Shown: positions 9,123 through 18,977, counted from the first letter of the stretch. The stretch: DNA of 23,664 bases from Didymodactylos carnosus (GCA_905250885.1 CAJNOQ010002574.1:1-23664), one strand, 5' to 3'. Program-made: numbers and translations. The notes: generated by a model not told the origin, from the sequence alone.

Positions 9123-10775
9123 ATGGGCCGTGTCATACGCGCTCAACGTAAAGGTGGCAGTGCAATTTTCAAATCACGAACCTTCCATCGAAAAGGTGCA
9201 GCAAAATTACGTTCGATTGATTATGCTGAAAGACAGGGATACCTACGTGGAGTCATAAAAGTATGTTACTGTTGCGACTTTGTCTTTTTTTCTTGTCATT
9301 AAAGTTTGGACACTTCCCTCTTGCGGCTTTCGTTAGAGCATAAAGTTGTTATGAAAATAACTGAGCTGCTTTTTTCATTCTAGGATATTATTCACGACCC
9401 TGGGTATGTTTTGTATAAATGTCAACTGCAGTTGCATAGTTTTATTCTTTACTTTGTTTGTTAAGGCGTGGAGCTCCACTTGCCGTTGTACATTTTCGTG
9501 ATCCATATCGTTATAAAAAACGAAAAGAACTCGTTGTTGCCGCGGAAGGAATGTATACTGGGCAATTTATCTATTGTGGAAAAAAGGGTAAGCTTTTTCC
9601 GCACAAAAAAATATTTGCACTCATAAATTTACGTCACAGATGATGATCTATTTGTTTGAATTTGTTGAAATGATATTGTTCAATAGAGAGGCTTTTTCTG
9701 AAGTGATCGTAAATATTTTTTTTATTAAATTTCCTTTCATTGCTTTAAATGTACACACGCGAACAATGTAATTTATTATTGTTTTATCCTTTATTTTAGC
9801 TGCATTAACCATTGGTAATGTAATGCCAGTTGGCGCTATGCCCGAAGGAACTGTGATTTGCCAAGTAGAAGAACGAACGGGTGACCGTGGCAAATTAGCT
9901 AAAGCATCAGGTTGGTGATAAACTTATTTCTTTTTACCAATGATCTGCCTTCGATAGAAGTTGATCTTTTCATGGAGCTGTGATGATAAACTATCTGTTT
10001 CGACTACTGATTTTGTTTCTGATGCGATGTTTTTGTCTGAGCTCAAAACAATGTAGATAAAACTTTTTACTTTTTTTTCAAATACGCAATACCTGTGTAT
10101 TCATTAAAAATTTTATTTCAGGAAATTATGCTACAATTGTCTCACATAACCCAGAAGCAAAAAAAACAAAAGTCAAATTACCATCAGGCGCAAAAAAGAC
10201 ACTATCATCTTCAAATCGTGCGATGGTTGGTAAGTACTCGACCTGCATCAATACGAATGTTTGTGAAATGTTGTAAACTGCTGGGAAAATGAAGAAAGCA
10301 GTGTGATATATATATAACTATTGTGTGGAGGCTTCTTCTGAGGCACATTTTTGTTATGCTATTTTCCTCTTACTTTAGGAATTGTTGCTGGTGGGGGTCG
10401 TATTGATAAACCAATGTTGAAAGCAGGACGTTCATTTCACAAATTCAAATCGAAACGAAAATCATGGCCGAAAGTTCGTGGTGTTTGCATGAATGTAAGT
10501 ATTCTGAGATACGAATCAGTTATGCTTATAAAACCTATATTGATTCGTGTTTTTTTAGCCTGTTGACCATCCATTCGGTGGTGGTAACCATCAACACATT
10601 GGAAAACCATCCACAGTTAGCAGATACGCACCACCTGGTAGAAAGGTCTGTTTTTATTTTCTCTAGTACTTCTAATTATTTTTACTATTGGTTTTTGTTT
10701 AATATTTAGGTTGGTTTGATTGCAGCCAGACGTACTGGTCGTATTCGTGGTACAGTACAAACAAAAGAAGAATAA
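9123..10775 (+). CDS. RPL8: 60S ribosomal protein L8 (uL2), eight exons, 255 aa
   Basis: uL2 is a core protein of the large subunit, bound near the peptidyl-transferase centre. Exons: 9123-9260, 9384-9403, 9466-9587, 9800-9910, 10122-10229, 10379-10494, 10559-10645, 10710-10775, in total 768 nt including the stop, two residues shorter than the human protein. The start [12 protein letters not shown] is the family start. Conserved blocks follow: [70 protein letters not shown] and [15 protein letters not shown]. His216 in NHQHIG sits at the position that is hydroxylated by NO66 in human RPL8; the residue is conserved here, the modification is not shown. Introns 2, 6 and 7 are 62-64 nt, while introns 3 and 4 are about 211 nt and carry candidate snoRNAs; introns 1 (123 nt) and 5 (149 nt) are also enlarged without explanation. 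The stop codon overlaps a poly(A) signal. Confidence 0.98.
9631..9710 (+). ncRNA. Candidate box C/D snoRNA in RPL8 intron 3
   Basis: A perfect C box ATGATGA (9640-9646) and D box CTGA (9698-9701) are 51 nt apart and are enclosed by a terminal stem: TCAC (9634-9637) pairs with GTGA (9703-9706), extended outward by ACG with CGT across a one-base bulge. Internal boxes are weaker (TTGA at 9656 or 9665 as D', ATGATAT at 9670 as C'). Such RNAs guide 2'-O-methylation of rRNA or snRNA and are typically processed from introns of ribosomal protein genes, as here. The guide before D (AGAGAGGCTTTTT) would pair with AAAAAGCCTCTCT and place the methyl group on an A. I could not assign the target from memory. 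Confidence 0.7.
9975..10044 (+). ncRNA. Candidate box C/D snoRNA in RPL8 intron 4
   Basis: All four boxes are present in order: C GTGATGA (9980-9986), D' CTGA (10007-10010), C' TGATGCG (10020-10026, one or two mismatches) and D CTGA (10037-10040). The terminal stem GAGC (9975-9978) with GCTC (10041-10044) directly flanks C and D, closing a 70-nt RNA, the usual size. Predicted antisense elements are TGTTTCGACTA before D' (target TAGTCGAAACA, methyl on C) and GATGTTTTTGT before D (target ACAAAAACATC, methyl on A). Host intron is 211 nt against about 63 nt for the short introns of the same gene. The rRNA target was not identified. Confidence 0.8.
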
Positions 10776-10776
10776 A
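10771..10776 (+). terminator. Poly(A) signal AATAAA overlapping the RPL8 stop codon
   Basis: The frame ends GAA GAA TAA A, so AATAAA contains the stop TAA (10773-10775). If used, the 3' UTR would be only about 15-30 nt. Confidence 0.5.
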
Positions 10777-11543
10777 TATAGAACAACAAATTTTGTTTTT
10801 GTTTTTGTACACATTTTCAGATGTAAACAAAAATATTGTTTTCTTATTGTTTTTGAGTAAGCATTAAAATAAGAATTAAAGCACGGCGGAAGATAAAAGC
10901 AGCACATCAATCTTTGTGTATAAAGAAGACATAATAATCCCAAAACTCATTCAGCACATAAAACAACTTTTCGACAAAAGATGAGGAGGAAATGACAGTA
11001 GTATTGCTTTTTTGTAGAATTTCTCGCTAGTTTCATTTCAAAGACATAACTGTTCTACTTTGAAGCATGTCTCAAGGTTTGACTGTTGTTTTGCTCCTTA
11101 AAAGCCTATCTCCACTCAAAACTTTATTTTTGAAAGGAAATATTCGATCTTAACCAAATTTGCAGAGAATGTTAGTCCTGTCAAGGTACGTTCACTAAAA
11201 ATTTGAACTCTAGATGTTTAGTTTTCTCAGAGTTCGGGCTCTGCTATGTCATAGCGCTGGGTTTTCCCTTTGTTTAAGACTAACCCGAGATTTCTAGAGC
11301 TTAAAATAGAGGAGAAATTTTGTAAACAGCCAGCGATAGGTTTAAGTTAAAAAAAGCAGTTTTGAAAAAAAGATGATCCTTCTGTCTTCAGTGTCTTTAG
11401 AAAATTCCCTCAAAAATCAACGTAAAAGCATAAATCTATAGTGTATTCAAAAGCAGATACTTAGGGCTATCCAAAATCGGCAATGTTTAACTCTGACCAT
11501 AAAAAGCTGATGTCGTACTCTGTTGGTCCAACAAGGTATCTGC
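10777..11543. other. Intergenic between RPL8 and a hAT element
   Basis: No coding frame that I can defend; AT-rich with scattered stops. The last 8 bases (11536-11543, GTATCTGC) are the left target duplication of the following hAT element. Confidence 0.5.
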
Positions 11544-11773
11544 CAGAGTTGCCATGTCTTCCGATTTTGAGCTTGTTTTCCGAATGAATTTTGACTTTCC
11601 GATTTGTGGATCTTTCTACTTTTTCTGAAAAGCATATATTCTTAAAAGAATTCAACTGATTAACATAACGTCATACTTAAAGCAGTTTTTTCTTTCTTTT
11701 TCTATGTGTGTCATATATATGTTTATTTGAAAGATAACGCACATGTCATGGGTTAGTTGTTTATGTGATATAG

Positions 11774-11798
11774 TGGGAATCCCAATTTGGGATTCCCA
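11774..11798. repeat. 25-bp inverted repeat (12-bp perfect arms, 1-bp spacer)
   Basis: TGGGAATCCCAA and TTGGGATTCCCA are exact reverse complements separated by one T. Each arm also contains a smaller palindrome (GGGAATCCC). It lies inside the hAT element, between its left end and the transposase fragment. Confidence 0.9.
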
Positions 11799-11923
11799 AT
11801 AGGATAGGACAAAAAAATCTATTCATTTTCTTTTTTTATGCATAAAGGCGTAGTCTAATTATTGATCTCTAGCTGCTAAATTGGAGAAATTGTTGAAGGA
11901 TTGAATTCTTTTTGACATCATCG

Positions 11924-12455
11924 ATGGCAGGGGACATGTCTGAAAATGACTTTCCATTAGGTTCAGTTAAGAATAAACATAAAAGAATACAAAACGTCAC
12001 TAGAAAACGTAAGCGCAACGGTGTTTCTGGTACAAAAAAAAGATGTTTCTAGCAAAAATTGGTTAAAAGATCCCAAATATTCTGACTTTTTACAAGAAGT
12101 TCGTCATGAACCTACTAAAGCAAGTTGTTCATCGTGTAATTGTGGTATATTGCTTTATGATGGGGGCAAAAACAATCTAGATAAACATGTACACATTATA
12201 AAACATCAAGAATTTATGAAAAACAAAACAAAAATTAAGTCCAATTCCTTTGAATTTATTTTCTCAAGCTTTTTTTGTATTTCTTAACGATTTCTAGACT
12301 CAATTGAAACATTTTTTATACCATTTACTGAATTAGATAAATTTTCAATCATTGACGCAACATTTGTATTTCATGGCGTTAAACGTGCTCATTCATATTT
12401 ATCACAAGATTGTACTATTTCCATTGTCAAAAGAAACAATCAATGCTTCAGATAA
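11924..12455 (+). pseudogene. hAT-type transposase fragment with zinc finger, frameshifted and interrupted
   Basis: A start at 11924 (MAGDMSENDFPLG) leads through a basic RKRKRN segment and then stops; one base shift at the A-run near 12032-12039 joins it to the next frame, which reads VSSKNWLKDPKYSDFLQEV, then a C-x2-C and H-x5-H zinc finger (ASCSSCNCG, DGGKNNLDKHVHIIKH). This WL-x-D...GG..L..H arrangement is common at the N-terminus of hAT and related host proteins. After stops, the same frame resumes at about 12300-12455 with ATFVFHGVKRAHSYLSQDCT, resembling the segment that follows the finger in these proteins. Either a small intron or decay separates them; the phases I tried do not join, so decay is preferred. 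Confidence 0.7.
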
Positions 12456-12638
12456 TAGGTTTTCTTAACTGTTATTGAATGTGTTTTTTCTGTTGAAAAA
12501 ACGAACATGTATTGTTGTAGCAGAAAAAGCCTGATATCTTTACCTTGTTAAGGTATTCTAGAAAAAATGCTTGTTCCGATTTTCAATACCATTTTTTTCC
12601 GAACTACGGACTTTGCACTTGGCAACCCTGATATCTGC

Positions 12639-15240
12639 CGTTTTTTCACGTCTGATAGTTCTTCTTTTTACGCTTTACAATTCTTTTGTATGTCGCGTGC
12701 ACGTTCTACTCCTAAAAATTATTAAGGAGCAATAGTGCATGTATAAAAAAGTGATGAAAATTAATAAAAAAATTAATTTGACTATTAAAGTCACATAGTG
12801 ACCAGTGAAGATCGATGTTGAAAATTATTAGTTGTAAACGCTAAGTTGATTTGGTTGTAATGAAACTGAAAGATTAATACTATGTTCCTGTTGTTGCTAG
12901 TTTTCTCCAGACGTTTTTGTGGATGAGATACATTTACAGGCGTATGCTTTATTGCTAACGTTCATCAGCAAAAGAAAGCAGAGAAAACGAAATTAGGTTT
13001 TCCTAGTAGAAACTCGAATTGTTAGGATTTCATTCCGGTCTCAGGCTTTTCAAATGGATTCCAACCAATTTTGTTTTTTGTCAGATTAAATAGATTTATT
13101 ATTAGCAGCTTTTTGAAAGCAGACATACGGATTTAGAAAATAATTATTTAGGAGGATACATTTCACTTAAGTAAATTCCAAATGAATTTTCATTATTTCT
13201 TTTATTGTCAGAATTACGATGAACTGCGTTCTATACAGAGACAGATCGGTGAGGGAGCTGTCAATCGTTGATCTAAATAAAATGTACATACTACTTTATG
13301 ACTTCATTTCAGACACGGCTAGATTTTACAATACCGAATGACTTCTTTTACAATCATTCCTGCTATACACATTTCACTATTTATTACTATTCTTGATATC
13401 ACAGTAGATTATCATATAATTTCAACACTACATCACTTCTTCTTTTTCTTACACATCATGTAATCACTTTCTTTTCTTATTTGTTGTATGAAAAACCTTT
13501 TTTCATACTTTGTTATGTTTTCTTTTATTCATATGTGATCGAAATCCACACTGCCTCGGAGAACTGATCTCTCAATTAAATTCTAAACTGTCTACTATTT
13601 TTTATAAAACAAGGAATTTCTCAATTTCTCAAAACAAGGAATTCACAAAAGCCTGATGTGTTAAATTTAATAATTAACAAAAGACTAAATTATTCAGTTT
13701 ATCACGTCATTTTATTTATTTTTCAGTCAATTCACAGGCAAAATTGCCAACATATGTTTTTCTGTAGAAACTTACAGTTCATCATTGACATAATCATCTT
13801 TGGTTTATATTCTGTTTCCATTTTCAATCTTTTACATAGCATGTACCTTTCCGTTTTGACATGGACATACAGATCGTGGTTTTATGCAGCTGATATTGCA
13901 TGAATGCCTAGCGAAAACAGTAAATACTAAACGAATGTCAATACTTGACAACAACGACTACTTGAATAAATTAAGCGGAAAAGTTAAAAAATAAATAACA
14001 AACTAGAAAGAGAAGTGAGACTAACCTCATGAGAGGTGGGTGATCATGTTCTGTGAAAAAAGGACAGTTATGTTTATTATATACTCTTTTCTATTAAACT
14101 TGTTGAACGTGTATGTTAAACATGCTAGAAGGGTCGTTAATATTTCAGTTGTTTGCGTCTTTTTTTGTTTACTTCACTTGAACATTAAAAGCGTACGATG
14201 CAGAAAATTATTAATTTACATACGCTTCAGAAATGACGAAATATATGCGACCATATCTCTTGGTATATGCTCAGTATTGTCAAAAGACTATAAATACGAA
14301 ATGTATATTTTGGTCAAAATTCATAACCATATGTACTTTCTGTATTTGAAAAAGAAAAAAAAAGTAAATAAGCAGAAAAACGACCTATACAAAGTCAAAA
14401 ATTCAAGCGCGAAACATGTGTAAAACATTTTTTGTTTGTTTTGTGTAAAAGAAAAGGTAGAAAATAAGGAGACATTAGCTCGGTAGCTTTTGTTGTTTTA
14501 AGAAATTGAAAAGAAGGCACAAAACAAAACTAAACAAATCAGAGAAAAAAACAGCACAAAATCCAATATTTGTTTCAAGTACTTTGCACCGGAATAGTTG
14601 TGTTATATTTTGTTTTCTTAAAATGGGAGAATGAGAGACGAGCATTATATAAAAAAATAAAGAATAAACAAACTAAATTTGTGTCGTTGTAAAATAAGAA
14701 GCACACAACAGCAGAACAAAAATATGTCGATTACAGACGGTAACCTATGCGTTTGCATATTGATATAAACAATTGTACAGGAACTAATAATCACTCGTAG
14801 AAAAACGTTTTTTTCATATTTGCTCCTAGAGCAAACTTATAAGCGTTGTTGTATTTATACTGTTCTATCCACGGAAATAAGATGTTAGTGTTACATGTAT
14901 TAATACATAGAAATAAACAAAAAAAATATTATCGGTATACTCACGCTTTTTTTTCTGTTTGATAATACCATGAAAAAACAAAAGATACAAAAACTAGTGC
15001 ATGTGTGCGTACATGTGTAAAAAGACCAAACTGATATATACACACAAACTTAAAAAAACGAAATTAGCTGTGTTTATAAACAGCAAAAACAAATAAACAA
15101 AAAAATATATCCATTTCTGTTTATATTCTGTTGTTTGAAGGAAAAAGACAGCAAGAGAAAATATATTAGGAATAACTTTTTGTCCGTGTGTATGCGTACC
15201 TGTTCATGGATTACATTGATCTTACATCTATTTACACATG
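12639..15240. other. Intergenic, 2.6 kb, nothing firmly recognised; distal part may be PP2C 3' flank
   Basis: Low-complexity AT-rich sequence downstream of the minus-strand phosphatase. Open frames at 13658-13903 and 14040-14423 have no recognisable motif and a biased F/L/I/K composition expected from AT-rich non-coding DNA. A short direct repeat of AAACAAGGAATT occurs near 13609 and 13632. Numerous A-runs lie between 14340 and 15120. Confidence 0.5.
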
Positions 15241-15246
15241 TTTATT
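15241..15246 (-). terminator. Poly(A) signal AATAAA overlapping the PP2C stop codon
   Basis: On the minus strand the gene ends TCG AAA TAA AC, so AATAAA spans the TAA stop (15244-15242), the same arrangement as in RPL8. Confidence 0.45.
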
Positions 15247-17538
15247 TCGAATCTGTAGTGTTGGCATCACCATTCGACATGCCTTTGGAACATTTTTCGG
15301 CTAATGAAGCATAAGATTGGCCATGTAATAAACAGATTAATACAACTGTCATATTGTCGCATCCTAAACCACCCATTTGACAATTTGGAGCCAAACAGCG
15401 TGTCATTAATTCTTCACAAATCTTTAACGTAGAGAGGATTCATGTATAAATCTTCTTTCTATCTCTCTAACAGGGACATACTTTCTCAGGTTGCATTTGC
15501 TGTGCTATTCTTGCACGAACAAATTTTAGTACTTCTTCATTGCTCAATACATCCCAAATTCCATCACATGCTAATAGTATAAATTCCCAGTCTTCAGTTA
15601 CATCTTTAACCATAACATCGGGATATGCTTAAATAAATAACAGTAGTTAATCAGAATATCCGAAAAATAACTTATTATGCATACCTGTAACCACTTGTTC
15701 TTCGGGACGTTTATCGGTATTGCGTTTAAATATAAAATCGCCCAATGCTCGTGACAACGCCAAATTGCCTAATGAGTATAAGATGATTACTAATTTGTAT
15801 ATAAGAAGAACATTATCTTCGTGTGTATTTACCATTAACACGACCGAATTCAACCCATCCTCCTGCGGATGTTATTCGCTTTCGTTCATCATCATTATTC
15901 GGCTTATGATCAATTGATAACAACTCAACATTTCCGTTTACGGAAGCAATTCCTCGTGAATCACCCACATTCCCCTAAAAATACTATATATTAATGTAAA
16001 CCGAAAATATATAGCTTCATCGCGTCAGAAACAGAATCCTTTGTGAAATGAGAAAATTCCACTAGCCATAGGAAAAGGGGTGATGTATAGATCAGCAGTG
16101 TTCACAGTACTGAGCTATGGGAAAAGTAATATTTTTTTAAAAACTAACGTACAAAAAAAAACACGAAATACTCATGTCTTGTACAAAACATTAATATTCA
16201 TCTTTGCTGTAGCTGAAGTTTTCTCTATGAAAAGTAAATTAACTTACACAGTATAACTTTTGATCTTTGATTATAACACTCAACGCTGTTGTACCAGCCA
16301 AGTCCTCTCGCATCTCATCATCTATCGAAAAATAAAAGTAGCGAATTCAATTGTTTTCAAATATTATGTTGCTATACCTTGTGACATTTCCTTGTCAAAT
16401 TCAATAAATCCTTTTCGTATCGCACTTTCAATATTTCCTTGCTCTAAAAAATACAACATTAGTAGATAGAATTTGACGAATTTTATTGTAAGTGAATTCC
16501 TGTTTAATGATTTTTGCTTGCAACTAAACTAATCATTCTTGAATAGCTGTCTCCTCCAAATCTGTCATTTCGTCGTAAATATTTTCGGCTGATACAATTT
16601 TTCAAAATTTTTCATCATCTTAGTCCTCTTTTCATTTTCTATACTGTGGATCATCCTCATTATTCTTTACGTTGTTATCATTCCAAATATGTTCGTATTC
16701 CACCGCTTGTCAATGGTTCCATAAACTGTTTCTTCTTCCTTGTTTTATCCAATAGTTACTGACTGGAATAAACTGCGGGAATCAGTCATTCGTTCATCTT
16801 CTTTATCATCATTCAAAATAGTTCTATCTCAGTATCTTTTACAGTAGAACTTAGTCATGTTTACAGTTATAAAACAAGCATAGTGCTGTTACTCTCTTGT
16901 TATTTTGTTTATTTGTTTTTATTCTTTTTTATCTCTCTTCATACACCAGTTTTCTGGTTTTTATTTTTATTTTTCCATTTATAGTTTCTTTTTGTTGTTG
17001 TTTGTTGGCTTAGTCATTGTTATAATAGGTCGACGACCTTTGATGACTCACTTTTCGTAACTAAATTAGTCTTAATCTTAGCAAAATAAGTGACTTACTA
17101 AAATCTGGTTGATTGACAATTCGAGTATGCAAATATCTACAAGAGTGTTGAGCAACTTTGGCACCTGAAAAAAAGTAAAAACTTTTGTTTATCTATAATT
17201 AGACATATGTGTGATGAAGTTACGCTAACCTCCATGTCCATCATAAACAGCAAAGAAAGCACAATTTTTATCTTCTGGTAATGATAATAAATGAACATGA
17301 GCATCTTCCATATCTAACACCGAAAAAAAAGAAATTGACAATGTACCTTTTGACTGCTGTAAATGTTTCGCTTACTTATACGCCATCCTTGCATTGAACT
17401 AGATCCTACCGAATAAGTACTATTTTCAACTTTTTGGGAATTCTTTGACGTAATCTAGAGCGACGAAAAAACATTATAATATAAAATGCTTCAAACTTTT
17501 CGATCAACACATACCGGTTCACTTAGAGTTTGACCCAT
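15242..17538 (-). CDS. PP2C-family Ser/Thr phosphatase (Ptc2/3-, PPM1-like), ten exons, 314 aa
   Basis: Metal-dependent (Mn/Mg) protein phosphatase. Minus-strand exons: 17538-17515, 17454-17376, 17313-17230, 17164-17099, 16443-16378, 16321-16248, 15974-15833, 15768-15685, 15627-15482, 15421-15242; sum 945 nt including the stop. N-terminus MGQTLSEP has Gly2 and a Ser/Thr pattern suited to N-myristoylation. PP2C motifs in order: GWRINMEDAH (Asp38), FFAVYDGHGG (Asp59), AGTTAL, GNVGDSRGIA, DHKP, AGGWVEFGRVNGNLALSRAL, LACDGIWDVLS (Asp228) and GCDNMTVVL (Asp277); all metal-binding aspartates are kept. The RVNGNLALSRALGDF block is closest to yeast Ptc2/3 and their animal relatives. Most introns are 56-65 nt, but two are large: 655 nt (16444-17098) and 273 nt (15975-16247, SINE-like insertion). 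Confidence 0.96.
16021..16121 (-). repeat. SINE-like insertion in PP2C intron (with tRNA A-box-like start on the minus strand)
   Basis: Read on the minus strand it begins CCCATAGCTCAGTACTGTG, in which TAGCTCAGT resembles a Pol III A box (TRGCNNAGTNGG). It then shares blocks with the element at 8000-8074, ending in CACAAAGGATTCTGTTTCTG. CCATAG and CTATGG flank part of it and could pair. No clear B box is present, so a complete tRNA gene is excluded. It sits in a 273-nt intron among introns of about 60 nt. Confidence 0.4.
16444..17098 (-). other. Oversized PP2C intron (655 nt)
   Basis: Ten times the usual intron length here. On the minus strand, short acidic stretches interrupted by stops occur, such as NDDKEDERMTDSRSLF (about 16766-16828) and DNEDDPQYRK (about 16640-16670). 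They may be remnants of an older coding insert or an unrecognised alternative exon, or simply AT-rich chance frames. No repeat family was recognised. Confidence 0.35.
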
Positions 17539-18633
17539 TTTTGCGCGTTATTGATAATAAATAAATAGATAAATTCAAATATTTTGTTTTCGTAACAGAA
17601 TAGATCAACACACAATCAAGAAATAAAGAGCAGTATTGGTTTTCTACTAGAATATCGATTATCGTTTGATACAATCCATCTTAATTATATATTTTATCCA
17701 CGGGTTTGTTTTCGTCAAAAGAGATTAGCGTTCTAAACGAAAAAAACAAGAACTAATCATCAATAACTGTACAGGATAAGCGCGCATAAGACGCGACATA
17801 TTCAATCTTAAATTCAAGTAATTCGCTTTTGAATTCTGGACCCATTCTTTGTGAATAACATATTATTTTTCACCTAAAGCAAATTGATCACTAGAACAAG
17901 AGTCTATCGCAAATTCCATGTCAAAACTGATCAACCAATTCTATAAGTCGTCCTTATGCATAATTAACTAATTTAATTAACTTTATATGATTGTGTTTAC
18001 ACATGCTAAGAAACAGTAATATAGCAGACATTTATGTCATGACAAATAACAGTCTAGGTCAAGATAAACTAATACCACTTTGTCGTAACCCGACGAAATC
18101 GCCATCAAAACCTATTTTGTTTATTTACTGTTACATAAAAAATGCCCAATGAAATAAAAAGACGAAACATGTGAAAGAAGTGCCACTCTTTCTAATATAT
18201 TAAACTCTATTTACGCTTATTTTGATTAAAATGTTTCTAACGAATGTCTGTATTACAGCACATTAAACATGAATAGAAATAACATTAAAAAAAGTCCTAG
18301 TTGTCAGTTGCCGAAAATGGAAAAAATTCTAATACTGATTAATCAATTCGCAATGCTACTGTAAGAGTCAATCTGACATCGCTTTTAGAGTTATAAAGTA
18401 AGTGATGCTAAATTATCTTGACACATTAATAATCTTAATCACAATCACAATCACATTTATATGAAAATACTCACTCATTCGTTAAACCAATTGACTAATT
18501 AGATCTCAAGACAGAAGGCGTTTTGAAGATCTTGTCTAAACTCAGAAAATATGTTATTCTTATTTTATCTTTTAATTGAAAATGGTTTGTTTTTCCAGCT
18601 GGCAGGTGACGGTTGTTTCTGCAGTCTGTTGCT

Positions 18634-18656
18634 CAGCAGATGGCGCCAGAAGAGGG
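18634..18656 (+). promoter_or_regulatory. CTCF-like motif (speculative)
   Basis: CAGCAGATGGCGCCAGAAG contains AGATGGCGCC, close to the AGRTGGCGC core bound by insect CTCF, in one of the few GC-rich patches of this AT-rich region. Whether this organism has CTCF is unknown. Confidence 0.2.
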
Positions 18657-18892
18657 AAGGTATAGTTTATTTATCGCGCTGTCCTTTTGAGAAAATTATA
18701 TCAGTCACAGCTCACCTAAGTAAGAGATTGTTCGCGGCTGAACTTTGTATGAGAGATGATCATATCCATCAATTGATTATTCTACATTGATCAATGAGTT
18801 TTTTGTTTACACCAAGTACTCCTAAGAGAGAAATTGTCGGTGGGATGGAGTTTTTGTTTACATGTGCTTGCTTTGTTAAACCGATACGAACT

Positions 18893-18906
18893 TAAGGATC
18901 GATCCT
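18893..18906. repeat. 14-bp perfect palindrome AAGGATCGATCCTT
   Basis: Exact self-complement with GATC twice; isolated in non-coding sequence. Confidence 0.8.
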
Positions 18907-18948
18907 TGTATTGTGTAAAACTATGTAAACTATACTCATACAGTAAAG

Positions 18949-18977
18949 TCGCGTGAAAATCTTTGACTTTCATGCGA
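18949..18977. repeat. Hairpin: TCGCGTGAAA / TTTCATGCGA
   Basis: Ten-base arms (nine of ten pair in DNA) around a 9-base loop. No T-run or gene end is adjacent, so function is unknown. Confidence 0.6.

Larger units (their letters stand above)
11544..12630. mobile_element. hAT-superfamily DNA transposon, 1087 bp, decayed/non-autonomous
   Basis: The left end reads CAGAGTTGCCATGT and the reverse complement of the right end reads CAGGGTTGCCAAGT, matching at 12 of 14 positions and having the CAG-start form typical of hAT terminal inverted repeats. The flanks GTATCTGC (11536-11543) and ATATCTGC (12631-12638) agree at 7 of 8 bases, the 8-bp target duplication expected of hAT. Inside is a broken frame (11924-12455) encoding a zinc-finger/BED-like N-terminal part of a hAT-type protein; the catalytic and dimerisation regions are missing. 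It also contains a 25-bp near-palindrome at 11774-11798. Confidence 0.85.

Noticed and set aside
9648..9893. 81-codon minus-strand frame across RPL8 intron 3/exon 4
   Set aside because: Antisense to a confirmed RPL8 exon and to the snoRNA candidate; no family features.
10230..10378. Third snoRNA in RPL8 intron 5 (ATGAAGA, CTGA)
   Set aside because: The C box is imperfect and no terminal stem closes the boxes.
10617..10943. 108-codon minus-strand frame after RPL8
   Set aside because: Covers RPL8 exons and the 3' flank in antisense; composition typical of chance.
11447..11655. Two overlapping 62-codon minus-strand frames
   Set aside because: They straddle the left end of the hAT element and run into its flank; no homology visible.
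13658..13903. 81-codon plus-strand frame
   Set aside because: No motif, AT-driven F/L/I/S composition, no splice or start context to support it.
14040..14423. 127-codon plus-strand frame, longest in the 12.6-15.2 kb gap
   Set aside because: Looks like AT-rich chance coding (I/L/K/Y/F-heavy, ends in Lys runs); no recognisable domain. Could be reopened if transcripts exist.
16081..16121. tRNA gene on the minus strand starting CCCATAGCTCAGT
   Set aside because: A-box resemblance only; no B box, no anticodon arm or acceptor pairing. Treated as SINE-like.
16055..16121. Box C/D snoRNA on the plus strand of the PP2C intron (TGATGT, CTGA, CCATAG/CTATGG)
   Set aside because: Opposite strand to the host gene, and the stem is nine bases away from the C-like box.
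18551..18790. 79-codon plus-strand frame
   Set aside because: No domain or upstream context; hydrophobic start arises from a T-rich stretch.
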